Shown in pieces: positions 41,532 through 50,273 of a stretch of DNA of 64,000 bases (position 1 is the first letter of the stretch; every line of letters starts with the position of its first letter). The stretch covers positions 1,550,001 to 1,614,000 of the forward strand of contig NZ_CP015163.1 in assembly GCF_003312875.1 (NCBI RefSeq), written 5' to 3'. The notes below the pieces were generated by a model. The model did no database searches and was not told the origin of the DNA. It was given only the letters and a program-made list of their open reading frames with translations. The DNA comes from Amycolatopsis albispora (GTDB taxonomy: Bacteria; Actinomycetota; Actinomycetes; Mycobacteriales; Pseudonocardiaceae). Position numbers and translations under genes: made by a program.

Positions 41532-42271
41532 GCACCGGCGGCGGTGAGAATGGCGGCGACCTCGGCCTGGCCGTCCGCGCGGGCGTGCGTGAGCGGTGTG
41601 ACGCCGGAGCGGTCGGCCAGGTTCACGTCCGCGCCCGCGGCGATCAGGATCCGCACGATCTCCTGGTAGCGGTCGCTGCCGTCGCCGAGGATGACGGCTT
41701 CGAGCAGGGCCGTCCACCCGGGATTGTTCACGTGGTTCACGTCGATCCCGGTGCCCGAGGCGAAGCGGACGTACTCGACGTGGCCGCGTTCGGCGGCGGG
41801 GATCAGCGACGTGCCGCCGAACCGGTTGGTGATGGTCAGGTCGGGTTCCGCGGGCAGCAGCGCCCGCGCCATCGCCACGCTGCCCGTCACGCCCGTGACC
41901 AGCCACGGGGTGTCGTGCCGGTGGTCGAGCGCGTCGGGCTCCGCCCCGGCGGCGACCAGCAGCGACGCCACCTCGACCCGGTCCGCGGTGGCGGCGAGCA
42001 GCAGCGGCGTCCGGCCAGCGCTGTCGCGGACCTCGAGATCGGCACCGGCCGTGATCGCCGCGCGGACCACGTCCGCGTCACCGCGTTCGGCGGCGGCCAG
42101 CAGGTCGGCGGCCGGAACCGGCGCCGGGCTGGGCACCGGCTGCGACCGCGCAGTCTCCGGGGTGTTCATGGGCGCTCCACTGGGCGAAGGGCCCGGCGCC
42201 TGGGGTGAGCAGGCGCCGAGCACGAGGGTGGTGGCGAGGGCCGCGAGCACGGCCCTCCGTCGCGACGACAT
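41519..42271 (-). CDS. Ankyrin-repeat lipoprotein
   Basis: 250 residues. MSSRRRAVLAALATTLVLGAC is a lipoprotein signal with lipobox LGAC. A Pro/Ser linker follows, then five ankyrin repeats (~55-245), for example AAERGDADVVRAAITAGADLEVRDSAGRTPLLLAA and VRILIAAGADVNLADRSGVTPLTHA. It should sit on the outer face of the membrane as a protein-binding scaffold. The ATG overlaps the HbpS-like stop (TGATG), so the two are made together. A periplasmic ankyrin protein, AnkB, supports catalase in Pseudomonas, which makes an oxidative-stress role reasonable. Confidence 0.85.
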   Translation of the reverse strand: MSSRRRAVLAALATTLVLGACSPQAPGPSPSGAPMNTPETARSQPVPSPAPVPAADLLAAAERGDADVVRAAITAGADLEVRDSAGRTPLLLAATADRVEVASLLVAAGAEPDALDHRHDTPWLVTGVTGSVAMARALLPAEPDLTITNRFGGTSLIPAAERGHVEYVRFASGTGIDVNHVNNPGWTALLEAVILGDGSDRYQEIVRILIAAGADVNLADRSGVTPLTHARADGQAEVAAILTAAGAQAP

Positions 42272-42819
42272 CAGCGGATGGCCCGCAGGCCCGCGTTGGC
42301 GAACTGCTCGTCCAGGTCACCGCTGGGTGCGCCGCCGACGCCGATCGCCGCGATCGGCGCGCCGTTGGCGACCACCGGCACCCCGCCGCCGAGGAACAGC
42401 GTGCCCGGGATGTCCCGCACGGTCGGGCCGTTGCCCTGCGCGTTCTTGGCCAGCGCGGAGGTCGGCTGCCCGAACGAGACCGCGGTGAACGCCTTGCGTT
42501 TGGCCGACTCCTCGGTCTGCGGGCCCGCGCCGTCGCCCTTGAGCAGCGCGCGCACCACGCCCGAGCGGTCCATCACGGCCACCGTGACGCGCTGGCCGTT
42601 CTGCTCGGCGGCGTCCAGAGTGGCCTGTGCGGCGCGGATGGCCGCGTCGATGCTCAGCGTGCCGGTCTGGACCACGTTCTGCGCGGCGGCGGCGGGCTGC
42701 GGCTGCGGCGCGGGCTGGTCCTGGGCCTGCGCCACGCCGAAGCCGGTGGCGATGGCGACGGTCGCCACACCGGCGGTCATGCCGAGGGCCAGGCGGGTGC
42801 GGGTGGTGGTGGTCTTCAT
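42271..42819 (-). CDS. hbpS: HbpS/GlcG-type heme-binding protein, secreted
   Basis: 182 residues. The signal peptide ends near VAQAQ-DQ (residue ~33). The mature DUF336/GlcG domain reads LSIDAAIRAAQATLDAAEQNGQRVTVAVMDRSGVVRALLKGDGAGPQTEESAKRKAFTA with FLGGGVPVVANGAPIAAIGVGGA, as in Streptomyces HbpS. HbpS is an extracellular octamer that binds heme and iron and signals redox stress to the sensor kinase SenS. Here the gene is divergent from a SenS/SenR-like pair, with a 208-bp control region. GAAAGGGAAAA before ATG 42819. Confidence 0.82.
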   Translation of the reverse strand: MKTTTTRTRLALGMTAGVATVAIATGFGVAQAQDQPAPQPQPAAAAQNVVQTGTLSIDAAIRAAQATLDAAEQNGQRVTVAVMDRSGVVRALLKGDGAGPQTEESAKRKAFTAVSFGQPTSALAKNAQGNGPTVRDIPGTLFLGGGVPVVANGAPIAAIGVGGAPSGDLDEQFANAGLRAIR

Positions 42820-42915
42820 CGGTTTTCCCTTTCGTCCGGCGGGCTTTTCCCGTCCTGCCACGACTTTCCCGCGTCGCGGGCCCCGGCGAATCGGCGGCGG
42901 GTCGCGGGCTCCGGC

Positions 42916-42999
42916 GTCGTCCGGGCGACCCCGGCATCATCCGGACGATTGATGCGGCCCGGGTGAGCCGCGCTTACGATCACCGGGTCGTTCGGGTGA
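42916..42999. promoter_or_regulatory. Inverted repeats in the hbpS-senS intergenic region
   Basis: Three dyads lie between the divergent starts: GTCG-N6-CGAC (42916-42929), GCATCA-N10-TGATGC (42934-42955, enclosing TCCGGA) and TCACC-N10-GGTGA (42980-42999). They are candidates for sites of the adjacent response regulator. Confidence 0.4.
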
Positions 43000-43027
43000 C
43001 CGCCGAAAGGGCCGGAAAGGAGCGGAG

Positions 43028-44206
43028 ATGGCACTGGCTGCCGCGGCCGGTGCGCGCAGCGCGCGGCTCAACGCCGCCATGCACGCCGGCTTCTTCCTGC
43101 TGCTCGCCGCTTCGGTGGCGCGGTTCGTCGGCACGCACGGGCTGCGTGGCGCCACCCCGCTGATCCTCGGGCTCACCGCCGGGCTCGCGGTGGTCTACGC
43201 GGCCGGTGTGCTGGCCTGGCCGGGGCTCGGCCGGTGGCGGCAGGCCTGGCTCGCGCTGGTGATCGTGACCTGGCTCGCGCTGGTGGTCGCCGCGCCGAGC
43301 TTCGCCTGGTGCGCGGTCCCGCTGTTCTTCGTCTGCCTGCAGCTGCTGCGGCCGCGGGTGGTGATCGTGGTGGTGGCGCTGCTCACCGTCGCGGTGATCC
43401 TCGCCCAGCTGCGGATCGCCACCGGCTTCGACCTCGGCCTGGTGCTCGCCCCGATCGCGGTCGCGCTGATGGCCACGGTCACCTTCCTGCAACTCGACCG
43501 GGACCGCACCGAGCAGCAGCAACTCGTGCGCGACCTGCTGCGCACCCGTGACGACCTGGCCGAGAGCCAGCGGGTGGCCGGGGTGGTGCAGGAACGCGAG
43601 CGGCTGGCCAGGGAGATCCACGACACGCTCGCCCAGGGCCTGTCCAGCATGCGGATGCTGCTGCAGGCGGCGCTGCGGTCGTGGTCGGCGGAACCCGAGC
43701 TGGCCCGCGCGCACGTCACCCGCGCGGTCGAAGCAGCCGGTGACAACCTCGCGGAGGCGCGGCGGTTCGTCCGCGACCTCGCCTCACCACGGCTCGACGG
43801 CACCGACCTCGCCGGAACGCTCTCCCAACTGGCCGAGCAGGCGGGCGCGGCGGGCGGGCCGACGGTCCGCTTCGCCACCAGCGGCACCCCGCACGCGCTG
43901 GACCCGCAGGTGGCGGCCGGTCTGCTGCGGGTGGCGCAGGGCGCGCTGGCCAACGTGACCGAGCACGCCGGTGCCTCCGAGGCGGCGGTGACGCTGACCT
44001 ACCTGGGCGACCAGGTGGTGCTGGACGTCCGGGACGACGGCGCCGGCTTCGACCCGGACGCCGTGCGGGCCGCGCCCGGGCGCGGGTACGGGCTGCGGAT
44101 GATGGCCGAGCGGGTGGCCGCGCTCGGTGGTTCGCTGGTGGTGGAGAGCGCGCCGGGTGAGGGCACCGCGCTCGCGGTCACCGCACCCGCCGGGGAGGCA
44201 CGGTGA
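43028..44206 (+). CDS. senS: SenS-like NarL-type sensor histidine kinase
   Basis: 392 residues. Four to five transmembrane helices occupy residues ~18-150. A short coiled coil leads to the HisKA_3 dimerisation/phosphoacceptor motif REIHDTLAQGLSSM (His198). The ATPase domain has VAQGALANVTEHAGAS (N box), VRDDGAGFDP and GRGYGLRMMAERV. The compact extracytoplasmic loops fit SenS, which needs HbpS as its sensing partner. GGAAAGGAG precedes ATG 43028. The stop overlaps the response regulator's GTG (GTGA). Confidence 0.87.
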   Translation: MALAAAAGARSARLNAAMHAGFFLLLAASVARFVGTHGLRGATPLILGLTAGLAVVYAAGVLAWPGLGRWRQAWLALVIVTWLALVVAAPSFAWCAVPLFFVCLQLLRPRVVIVVVALLTVAVILAQLRIATGFDLGLVLAPIAVALMATVTFLQLDRDRTEQQQLVRDLLRTRDDLAESQRVAGVVQERERLAREIHDTLAQGLSSMRMLLQAALRSWSAEPELARAHVTRAVEAAGDNLAEARRFVRDLASPRLDGTDLAGTLSQLAEQAGAAGGPTVRFATSGTPHALDPQVAAGLLRVAQGALANVTEHAGASEAAVTLTYLGDQVVLDVRDDGAGFDPDAVRAAPGRGYGLRMMAERVAALGGSLVVESAPGEGTALAVTAPAGEAR

Positions 44207-44850
44207 CCATCCGGATCCTGATCGTCGACGACCACCCCGTGGTGCGAGCCGGGCTGGCCGCGCTGCTGGCCGGTGAGGACGACATGGAAGTCGTCGGTGA
44301 ATGCGCCGGAGCGGACGAGGCCGTGCGGTTCGCCGCGGCCAACCGGCCCGACGTGGTGCTGATGGACCTCCAGCTCGGCGGCGGCCCGGACGGGGTGGAC
44401 GCCACCAAGCGGCTGACCGCCCTGCCGGACGCCCCGCGGGTGCTGGTGCTGACCACCTACGACACCGAAGTGGACATCACCAGGGCGATGAACGCCGGCG
44501 CCACCGGTTACCTGCTCAAGGCCGGGCCGCCGGACGACCTGTTCCGCGGCATCCGCGCGGCCGCCCGCAGCGAAACGGCGCTGGCACCGCAGGTGGCGGC
44601 CCGGCTGGTCGGCCGCATGCGCGCGCCCGTGCCGGAGCTGAGCCCGCGGGAAACCGAGATCGTCCGGCTGCTCGCGGACGGGCTGAGCAATCGCGGGATC
44701 GCCGGGAAGCTGTTCATCTCCGAAGCCACCGTGAAAACCCACCTGACCCACATCTACGACAAGCTCGGCGTGGACAGCAGGGCGGCCGCCGTGGCCGTCG
44801 CCGCCGAGCGCCGGATCATCCGGATCGATTCGCGAGAGGCACCACGATGA
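44203..44850 (+). CDS. senR: SenR-like NarL-family response regulator
   Basis: 215 residues. Receiver domain with DDHP, phosphoacceptor Asp55 (LMDLQLGG), Thr and Lys of the switch (VLTTYD, LLKAG). The C-terminal LuxR HTH is LSPRETEIVRLLADGLSNRGIAGKLFISEATVKTHLTHIYDKLG. It is the obvious partner of the kinase. The stop overlaps the amidohydrolase ATG (ATGA), so that enzyme is co-translated, which is unusual for this pathway. Confidence 0.9.
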   Translation: MTIRILIVDDHPVVRAGLAALLAGEDDMEVVGECAGADEAVRFAAANRPDVVLMDLQLGGGPDGVDATKRLTALPDAPRVLVLTTYDTEVDITRAMNAGATGYLLKAGPPDDLFRGIRAAARSETALAPQVAARLVGRMRAPVPELSPRETEIVRLLADGLSNRGIAGKLFISEATVKTHLTHIYDKLGVDSRAAAVAVAAERRIIRIDSREAPR

Positions 44851-46028
44851 ACGACCTGCTCCTGCGCTCGGTGACGCTGCCGGACGGCACGGCCGCGGAC
44901 CTGAAGATCACCGCGGGCCGCATCACCGAGGTCGGCCGTGACCTCACCGCGGACGGGCCGGTGGAGGACTGCGGTGGCGCGCTGGTGCTGCCCGGCCTGG
45001 TGGACGCGCACTGCCACGTGGACAAGACGCTGTGGGGCGGGCCGTGGGTGCCGCACTCGGCGTCGGGCGGGCTGGCCGACGTGATCGCGAACGAGCGGCG
45101 CCGCCGTGGTGAGCTGGGCATTCCGTCGCCGGTCTACATCGGAGCGCTGCTCGACGCGATGATCGCGAACGGCACCACGCACGCGCGCAGCCACGTCGAC
45201 GTCGATCCCGGCGTCGGGCTCGGCGGGGTGGAGGCGGTGCGCGAGGCGCTGGCGCGGCGGAAGGGCCGGATCGACGTCGAGCTGGTCGCCTTCCCGCAGG
45301 AAGGGCTGCTGAGCAAGCCGGGCACGCTGGCCCTGCTGGAGGAGGCGGTGAAGTCCGGGGTCGAGCACGTCGGCGGGCTGGACCCGGCCGGCATCGACAA
45401 CGACCCGGTCGGCCAGCTGGACGCGGTGTTCGGCATCGCGGACCGCCACGGCTGCGGGGTGGACATCCATCTGCACGACGAAGGGCCGCTCGGCGCCTGG
45501 CAGTTCGACCTGATCATCGAGCGGACCAGGGCGCTCGGGCTGACCGGCAAGGTCACCATCAGCCACGGGTTCGGCCTGTGCGGCGGGATTCCGGAGCGGC
45601 GGCAGGAACAGCTGGTGGCGGCGATGGCCGAACTGGGCATCAGCCTGACCACGGTGGCGCCGGTGACCAGGCCCGCCCCGCCGCTGCGCCGGATGGCCGC
45701 CGCCGGGGCGAACCTGGCCTGCGGCAACGACGGGGTGCGTGACCTGTGGTCGCCGTACGGCACCGGCGACATGCTGGAGCGCGCGCTGTTCCTCGCGCAG
45801 GGCTGCGGTTTCCGGCGCGACGAGGACATCGAACTCGCGCTCGACGCGGCCACTCACGGTGGTGCCAGGGCACTGCGGCTCGACGGCTACGGCCTGGCCG
45901 AGGGCTGTGTGGCCGATCTGTGCATTGTGGACGCACGGGTGCCCGCCGAGGCGGTGGCGGTCCGGCCGCCGCGCCGCCTGGTGGTCAAGGGCGGCGTGGT
46001 GGTGGCCCGCGACGGCCGCCCTACCTGA
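44847..46028 (+). CDS. Amidohydrolase-family deaminase/hydrolase (cytosine deaminase-like)
   Basis: 393 residues. DAHCHVDK (HxH metal site), VDIHLHDEG, TISHGFGL and CGNDGVRD follow the order of metal ligands in cytosine deaminase and related N-acyl or ring-opening hydrolases. N- and C-terminal beta-strands (LLLRSVTLPDGTAADLKI; VVKGGVVVARDGRP) form the composite domain. The substrate is unknown. It overlaps the response regulator (ATGA) and, at its end, the convergent dehydrogenase by 8 bp. Whether it belongs functionally to the Sen system is open. Confidence 0.85.
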   Translation: MNDLLLRSVTLPDGTAADLKITAGRITEVGRDLTADGPVEDCGGALVLPGLVDAHCHVDKTLWGGPWVPHSASGGLADVIANERRRRGELGIPSPVYIGALLDAMIANGTTHARSHVDVDPGVGLGGVEAVREALARRKGRIDVELVAFPQEGLLSKPGTLALLEEAVKSGVEHVGGLDPAGIDNDPVGQLDAVFGIADRHGCGVDIHLHDEGPLGAWQFDLIIERTRALGLTGKVTISHGFGLCGGIPERRQEQLVAAMAELGISLTTVAPVTRPAPPLRRMAAAGANLACGNDGVRDLWSPYGTGDMLERALFLAQGCGFRRDEDIELALDAATHGGARALRLDGYGLAEGCVADLCIVDARVPAEAVAVRPPRRLVVKGGVVVARDGRPT

Positions 46029-47595
46029 TGCGCAGCTTCCGCATCAGCTTGAGCCCGGAAAGCATGCCCTTGACGTACTTGTCGTAGTCCTGTCCCGGGC
46101 GCGCGCCCATCACCTGCTTCTTCAGCACGGCCACCTGCTGCACGTCGGTGTACTTGAGCAGGCCCTGGTCGCCGTGGCGCGCGCCGACCCCGGAGGTCTT
46201 GACACCACCGGACGGGGTGCCCTTGGAGGCGTAGGCGGTGGCCAGGATGTCGTTGATGTTGACGTTGCCGGACTCGATGCGCGCGGCGACCGCACGCGCG
46301 GCGCCGAGGTCACCACCCCAGACCGAGGCGTTGAGGCCGTAGTCGGTGTCGTTGGCCAGCGCGACGGCCTCGTCGACCGTGCGGTACTTGTGCAGCGCGA
46401 CCACGGGCCCGAAGGTTTCGGTGACCCCGCAGAGCATGTCCTTCGTGACGCCTTCGAGAATGGTCGGCTCGAAGAACGCCGGGCCGAGATCGGGACGCGG
46501 CTTGCCCCCGCAGAGCACGGTGGCGCCCTTGGCCACCGCATCGTCCACATGCGACTGGACGCGGCGCAGGTGGTCCACCGAGACCAGCGAGCCCATGTCG
46601 GGCCCGAAGTCGTAGGCGGCCCGCACGTCGAGTGCCTTCGCCTTGGCCACAAACGCGTCCTTGAACTCGTCGTACCGCGACTCCGGCAGGTAGATCCGCT
46701 CGATGTGCATGCAGATCTGGCCGGTGTTGCCGAACGCGCCGAAGATCGCGCCCTGCACGGTTTCGGCCAGGTCGGCGTCGTCGAGCACGATCATCGGGTT
46801 CTTGCCGCCGAGTTCGAGGCAGCAGCCGATCAGGTTGCGGCCCGCCCGCTCGCCGATCACCCGGCCGGTGGCGGTGGAGCCGGTGAACATCACGTAGTCG
46901 GCGTTGTCGATCAGCGTCGGGCCGACGTCCGGGCCCTCACCGCAGACCACCTGGAACAGGCCTTCGGGCAGCCCGGCTTCTTCGAGCAGCTGGATGCCGT
47001 AGAGCGGCGAGAGCGCGGTTTTGTTGTCGGGCTTGAGGATCACCGCGTTCCCGGCCATCAGCGCGGGCACGGCGTCGGAAATGCCGGTGGCGAACGGGAA
47101 GTTCCACGGCGCGATGATGCCGACCACGCCCTTCGGCTGCCGGATCTCGGTCGAGGTGGTCAGCAGCGGCACCGGGCCACCTCGGCGCACCGGCGCGAGC
47201 AGCTTGGCGGCTCGCCGAAGGTAGTGGCTCATCACCATCGCCGGATCGCAGGTCTCCTCGATCGCCATGCGCCGGTTCTTGCCGCTCTCCACCTGGATCA
47301 GGTCGGTGACCTGCGGCGCGCGGTCGACGAAGAGCGCGTGGGCCCGCTTGAACACCGCCAGCCGTTGCTTCAGCGGCGTGGCGGCCCACTTCTCCTGCGC
47401 GGCGCGGGCGACGGTAAACGCCTGCTCGATGTCCGCCGGTGCCGACTGAGGCAGCTCGACGAGCGTTTCACCGGTGTAGACCTCGGTGAGCTTCCAGGTC
47501 GCGCCGGTCGAACCGGGTACCCGGGCGACGAGCCGCCGCAGCCGTTCGTCGGTGACCGACGCCGGCCGGGTGAGCGCGAGCGGGGTGATGGTCAT
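46021..47595 (-). CDS. gabD2: Succinate-semialdehyde dehydrogenase (GabD2-like aldehyde dehydrogenase)
   Basis: 524 residues, the GabD2 length. GVVGIIAPWNFPFATGISDAVPALMAGNAVILKPDNKTAL, CCLELGGKNPMIV (general base Glu) and GNTGQICMHIERIYL (nucleophile Cys) are complete. The C-terminal ~60 residues (VMGARPGQDYDKYVKGMLSGLKLMRKL) are the extended tail of mycobacterial GabD2-type enzymes. It follows the GMC oxidoreductase after 13 bp, under the KstR-like box at 49267, so the pair may act on a steroid- or side-chain-derived alcohol and aldehyde rather than on GABA. Confidence 0.85.
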   Translation of the reverse strand: MTITPLALTRPASVTDERLRRLVARVPGSTGATWKLTEVYTGETLVELPQSAPADIEQAFTVARAAQEKWAATPLKQRLAVFKRAHALFVDRAPQVTDLIQVESGKNRRMAIEETCDPAMVMSHYLRRAAKLLAPVRRGGPVPLLTTSTEIRQPKGVVGIIAPWNFPFATGISDAVPALMAGNAVILKPDNKTALSPLYGIQLLEEAGLPEGLFQVVCGEGPDVGPTLIDNADYVMFTGSTATGRVIGERAGRNLIGCCLELGGKNPMIVLDDADLAETVQGAIFGAFGNTGQICMHIERIYLPESRYDEFKDAFVAKAKALDVRAAYDFGPDMGSLVSVDHLRRVQSHVDDAVAKGATVLCGGKPRPDLGPAFFEPTILEGVTKDMLCGVTETFGPVVALHKYRTVDEAVALANDTDYGLNASVWGGDLGAARAVAARIESGNVNINDILATAYASKGTPSGGVKTSGVGARHGDQGLLKYTDVQQVAVLKKQVMGARPGQDYDKYVKGMLSGLKLMRKLRIR

Positions 47596-47608
47596 GGTGG
47601 TCTCCCCG

Positions 47609-49234
47609 TCAGTTGGTGCCGAGCACGAGCTGGGCGCCCATTTCGCCGATCATGATGCAGGGCGCGTTGGTGTTGCCGCCGGTGATCGACGGCATGATCG
47701 AGGCGTCGCAGACTCGCAGCCCTTCGACACCGCGGACCCTGAGGTCGGGGCCGACGACGGCGAGTTCGTCCACGCCCATCCGGCAGGTGCCGACGCCGTG
47801 GTACACCGACGTCGCGCGGTTGAGGATGGCGTCGCGCAGTTCCTGGCCGCGCAGGTCCTTGCCCGGGTGGATTTCTTCCTTGACCGAGCCGCCGAAAGCG
47901 CCGGAGGCGAAGATCTCTCGGGCCATTTCCGAGCCCTCGCCGAGCACTTCGAGGTCGGCCGGGTCGGACAGGTACTGCGGGTCGATGAGCGGCGCGGCCG
48001 CGGGATCCGCCGAGGCGAGCCGCAGCGTGCCCCGGCTCTTCGGATAGATCAGCGTGACCAGCACGGTGAGCGCGGTCCGCTTGTCCACGTCGTGCCGGAT
48101 CGGCGCGTCCTGGTTGGGGGAGACGTAGGCCCACGGCAGCAGGTGCAGCTGCAGGTCGGGGACCGCGTCCGCCTGCGAGGTCCGGAGGAAGGCCACCGCC
48201 TCGAACACCGAGTTCGCCAGGAAGGTGGTGCCGGGCCGGAGCAGCTCCCGGACCATGCCGCGCGCGAAGTACGGTGGCGTGCCGGTGTTCCGGCTCGACG
48301 ACACGTGGAAGGTCATCGCGTGGAACATGTGGTCGTGCAGGTTGTCCCCGACCGGCAGGTCCGCGACCACCTCGATGCCGTGGCTCTTCAGGTGCTCGGC
48401 GTGGCCGATCCCGGACAGCATGAGCAGCTGGGCCGAGCCGACGAAACCGGCGGAGAGAATGACCTCCTTGCCCGCGCGCACGGTCCGCGTGCCGCGCCCG
48501 TCGGCGACCTCGACGCCGACCGCGCGGCCGTGCTCGATGAGCACCTTCCGCACCAGCACGCCGGACTGGAGTTCGAGCGTCGGCGGGGCGAGGTGGTGGA
48601 TGTAGCCGCGTGAGGCGCTGTAACGCAGGCCGTCGGCGGCGTTCTGCTGCATCCGGCTGACGCCCTCCTGTGACTCCGCGTTGTAGTCGTCGAGGATCTT
48701 GCAGCCGATGGTGTCGGCGGTCGCCTGGACGAACTGGAGCGAGCCCTCCTGCGGGATCTTGTTGCGGGTGACCCGGATCGGCCCGCCCGCGCCCCGGAAC
48801 GCGTTCTCGCCGTCCTCGAAGTCCTCCATCCGCTTGTACGCGGCGTTCACGCTGTCCGCGTCCCAGCCGGTGTTGCCCTCGGCGGCCCAGGAGTCGAAGT
48901 TCGCGCGGTTGCCGCGGACGTAGACCATGCCGTTGATCGAACTGGAGCCGCCGACCACCTTCCCGCGCGGAACCGGCATCTTGCGGTCGAGCGCGTGCTT
49001 CTGCGGTACGGAGTAGAAACCCCAGTCGAACGGCCGCTTGAGCTGGGGAACCGCGTGCATCGGGCCGACCAGGCCGGGCTTTTTGACCATCATCTTCTGG
49101 TCGGTGCGACCGGCTTCGAGCACGATCACGCTCGCCCCCGACTCCGCCAGGCGGCCCGCGATCGCCGCCCCCGAGCTGCCCGACCCGACGACCACGTAGT
49201 CGGCTTCGTCGCCGCGCGGTGCCCTCTTCGCCAT
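47609..49234 (-). CDS. GMC-family FAD oxidoreductase (choline dehydrogenase-like)
   Basis: 541 residues. YVVVGSGSSGAAIAGRLAESGASVIVLEAG binds FAD. RGKVVGGSSSINGMVYVRG is the GMC signature 1, and SAGFVGSAQLLMLSGIG is signature 2. The C-terminal active site is TSVYHGVGTCRMG (catalytic His) and ASIMPSITGGNTNAPCIMIGE. It oxidises a primary or secondary alcohol. ATG 49234 lies 33 bp after the KstR-like box. It forms an operon with the aldehyde dehydrogenase, which could take its product. Confidence 0.88.
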   Translation of the reverse strand: MAKRAPRGDEADYVVVGSGSSGAAIAGRLAESGASVIVLEAGRTDQKMMVKKPGLVGPMHAVPQLKRPFDWGFYSVPQKHALDRKMPVPRGKVVGGSSSINGMVYVRGNRANFDSWAAEGNTGWDADSVNAAYKRMEDFEDGENAFRGAGGPIRVTRNKIPQEGSLQFVQATADTIGCKILDDYNAESQEGVSRMQQNAADGLRYSASRGYIHHLAPPTLELQSGVLVRKVLIEHGRAVGVEVADGRGTRTVRAGKEVILSAGFVGSAQLLMLSGIGHAEHLKSHGIEVVADLPVGDNLHDHMFHAMTFHVSSSRNTGTPPYFARGMVRELLRPGTTFLANSVFEAVAFLRTSQADAVPDLQLHLLPWAYVSPNQDAPIRHDVDKRTALTVLVTLIYPKSRGTLRLASADPAAAPLIDPQYLSDPADLEVLGEGSEMAREIFASGAFGGSVKEEIHPGKDLRGQELRDAILNRATSVYHGVGTCRMGVDELAVVGPDLRVRGVEGLRVCDASIMPSITGGNTNAPCIMIGEMGAQLVLGTN

Positions 49235-49266
49235 GTGCGCTCCTCGGTCCGGCCGCCACCGGAAAC

Positions 49267-49280
49267 TGTAACCTGTTCTA
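49267..49280. promoter_or_regulatory. KstR-like operator upstream of the GMC oxidoreductase
   Basis: TGTAACCTGTTCTA (plus strand) reads TAGAACAGGTTACA on the minus strand and fits TNNAACNNGTTNNA, the palindrome bound by KstR-type TetR repressors of steroid catabolism. It lies between the probable promoter and the start at 49234, a repressing position. Confidence 0.5.
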
Positions 49281-49424
49281 GTTTTGCCTACGGTAGAGCG
49301 TTCCCACCCGGTCCGCAATGGCCCGCGGCGGCACGCGCGCGCGACGGCGGCCACGGCCTGTGCTCGACTGGTTACTCCGTATGATGTAATCGCTCGCGTC
49401 CGAGCACGGGGGAGGGGTGGCGAG

Positions 49425-50273
49425 GTGCCGGTCCGGCGTTGGGCGGTCGTCGCCGCGGTGAGCGTGCTGGTGGCGGTGGCGGTGTACCTGCTCGCCGTGT
49501 GGACGACCACCGGGCAGGTGCTGGAGAACGCGGCGCTGCGTGGTGCCGACGAAGCCGATCCGGGGGAGCGCGACGCCGCGGACCACGCCCTCGGGCAGAT
49601 CACGGTGTACTCGCTGGCGGTCGCCGTGGTGGCGGTCGGCGTGGTCGGGATGCTGAGGCGGCGGCCCGCCCTCGCGTTCGCGGCGGTCGGGCTGATCGTC
49701 GCCGGGCAGGCGGTCACGCAGGTGCTCAAGCGGTTCCTGTTGCCGCGGCCCGCGTTGGTTCCGGTGTCCGAAGACTACGCGGCCAACAGCCTGCCCAGCG
49801 GGCACACCACGATCGCGATGACCGTGTTGTTCGCCGCGCTGCTCGTGGTGCCCTACCGGTGGCGCGGGGTGGCGTTGTTCTTCGTGCTGTCGTGGGCGGT
49901 CGGCATCGGGGCCTACACGGTCACCGCGAAATGGCACCGGCTGTCCGACACCGTGGCCGCCGACGCCCTTTCGCTGGCCGTGGCCTGCCTCGTGTCGTGG
50001 TGGCTGGTCCGGCGCGGGCTGGTGCGCCACCACGACGGGCCGCGGCGGATCCCGCGGGTGCTCATCGTGGCGTTCACCGTGCTGGCCGGACTGGTTTTCC
50101 TGGTGCTGGGCGGAATCCTGCTCGTCGTGCCGCTCGCCGAGCAGGGCCTGGCCGCGACGGTGTCCGGCGACGCCTACGTCGTCTACCTGGCGGCGAACTC
50201 GCTCGCGTCGTTCTTCTCCATCGCGACCGCGCTGGTGTTCCTGGCGGCCTGGCGCAGGCTGGAGGTCGCGTGA
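49425..50273 (+). CDS. PAP2-family phosphatase, integral membrane
   Basis: 282 residues with about seven transmembrane helices. The three phosphatase motifs are present: KRFLLPRP, SLPSGHTT and the altered third motif KWHRLSDTVAAD (His and Asp retained; the initial Ser-Arg is replaced). It dephosphorylates a lipid phosphate or diphosphate such as undecaprenyl pyrophosphate. GTG 49425 follows a GGGGGAGGGG site. The stop overlaps the YdcF-like start (GTGA). Both are likely envelope genes. Confidence 0.85.
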   Translation: MPVRRWAVVAAVSVLVAVAVYLLAVWTTTGQVLENAALRGADEADPGERDAADHALGQITVYSLAVAVVAVGVVGMLRRRPALAFAAVGLIVAGQAVTQVLKRFLLPRPALVPVSEDYAANSLPSGHTTIAMTVLFAALLVVPYRWRGVALFFVLSWAVGIGAYTVTAKWHRLSDTVAADALSLAVACLVSWWLVRRGLVRHHDGPRRIPRVLIVAFTVLAGLVFLVLGGILLVVPLAEQGLAATVSGDAYVVYLAANSLASFFSIATALVFLAAWRRLEVA

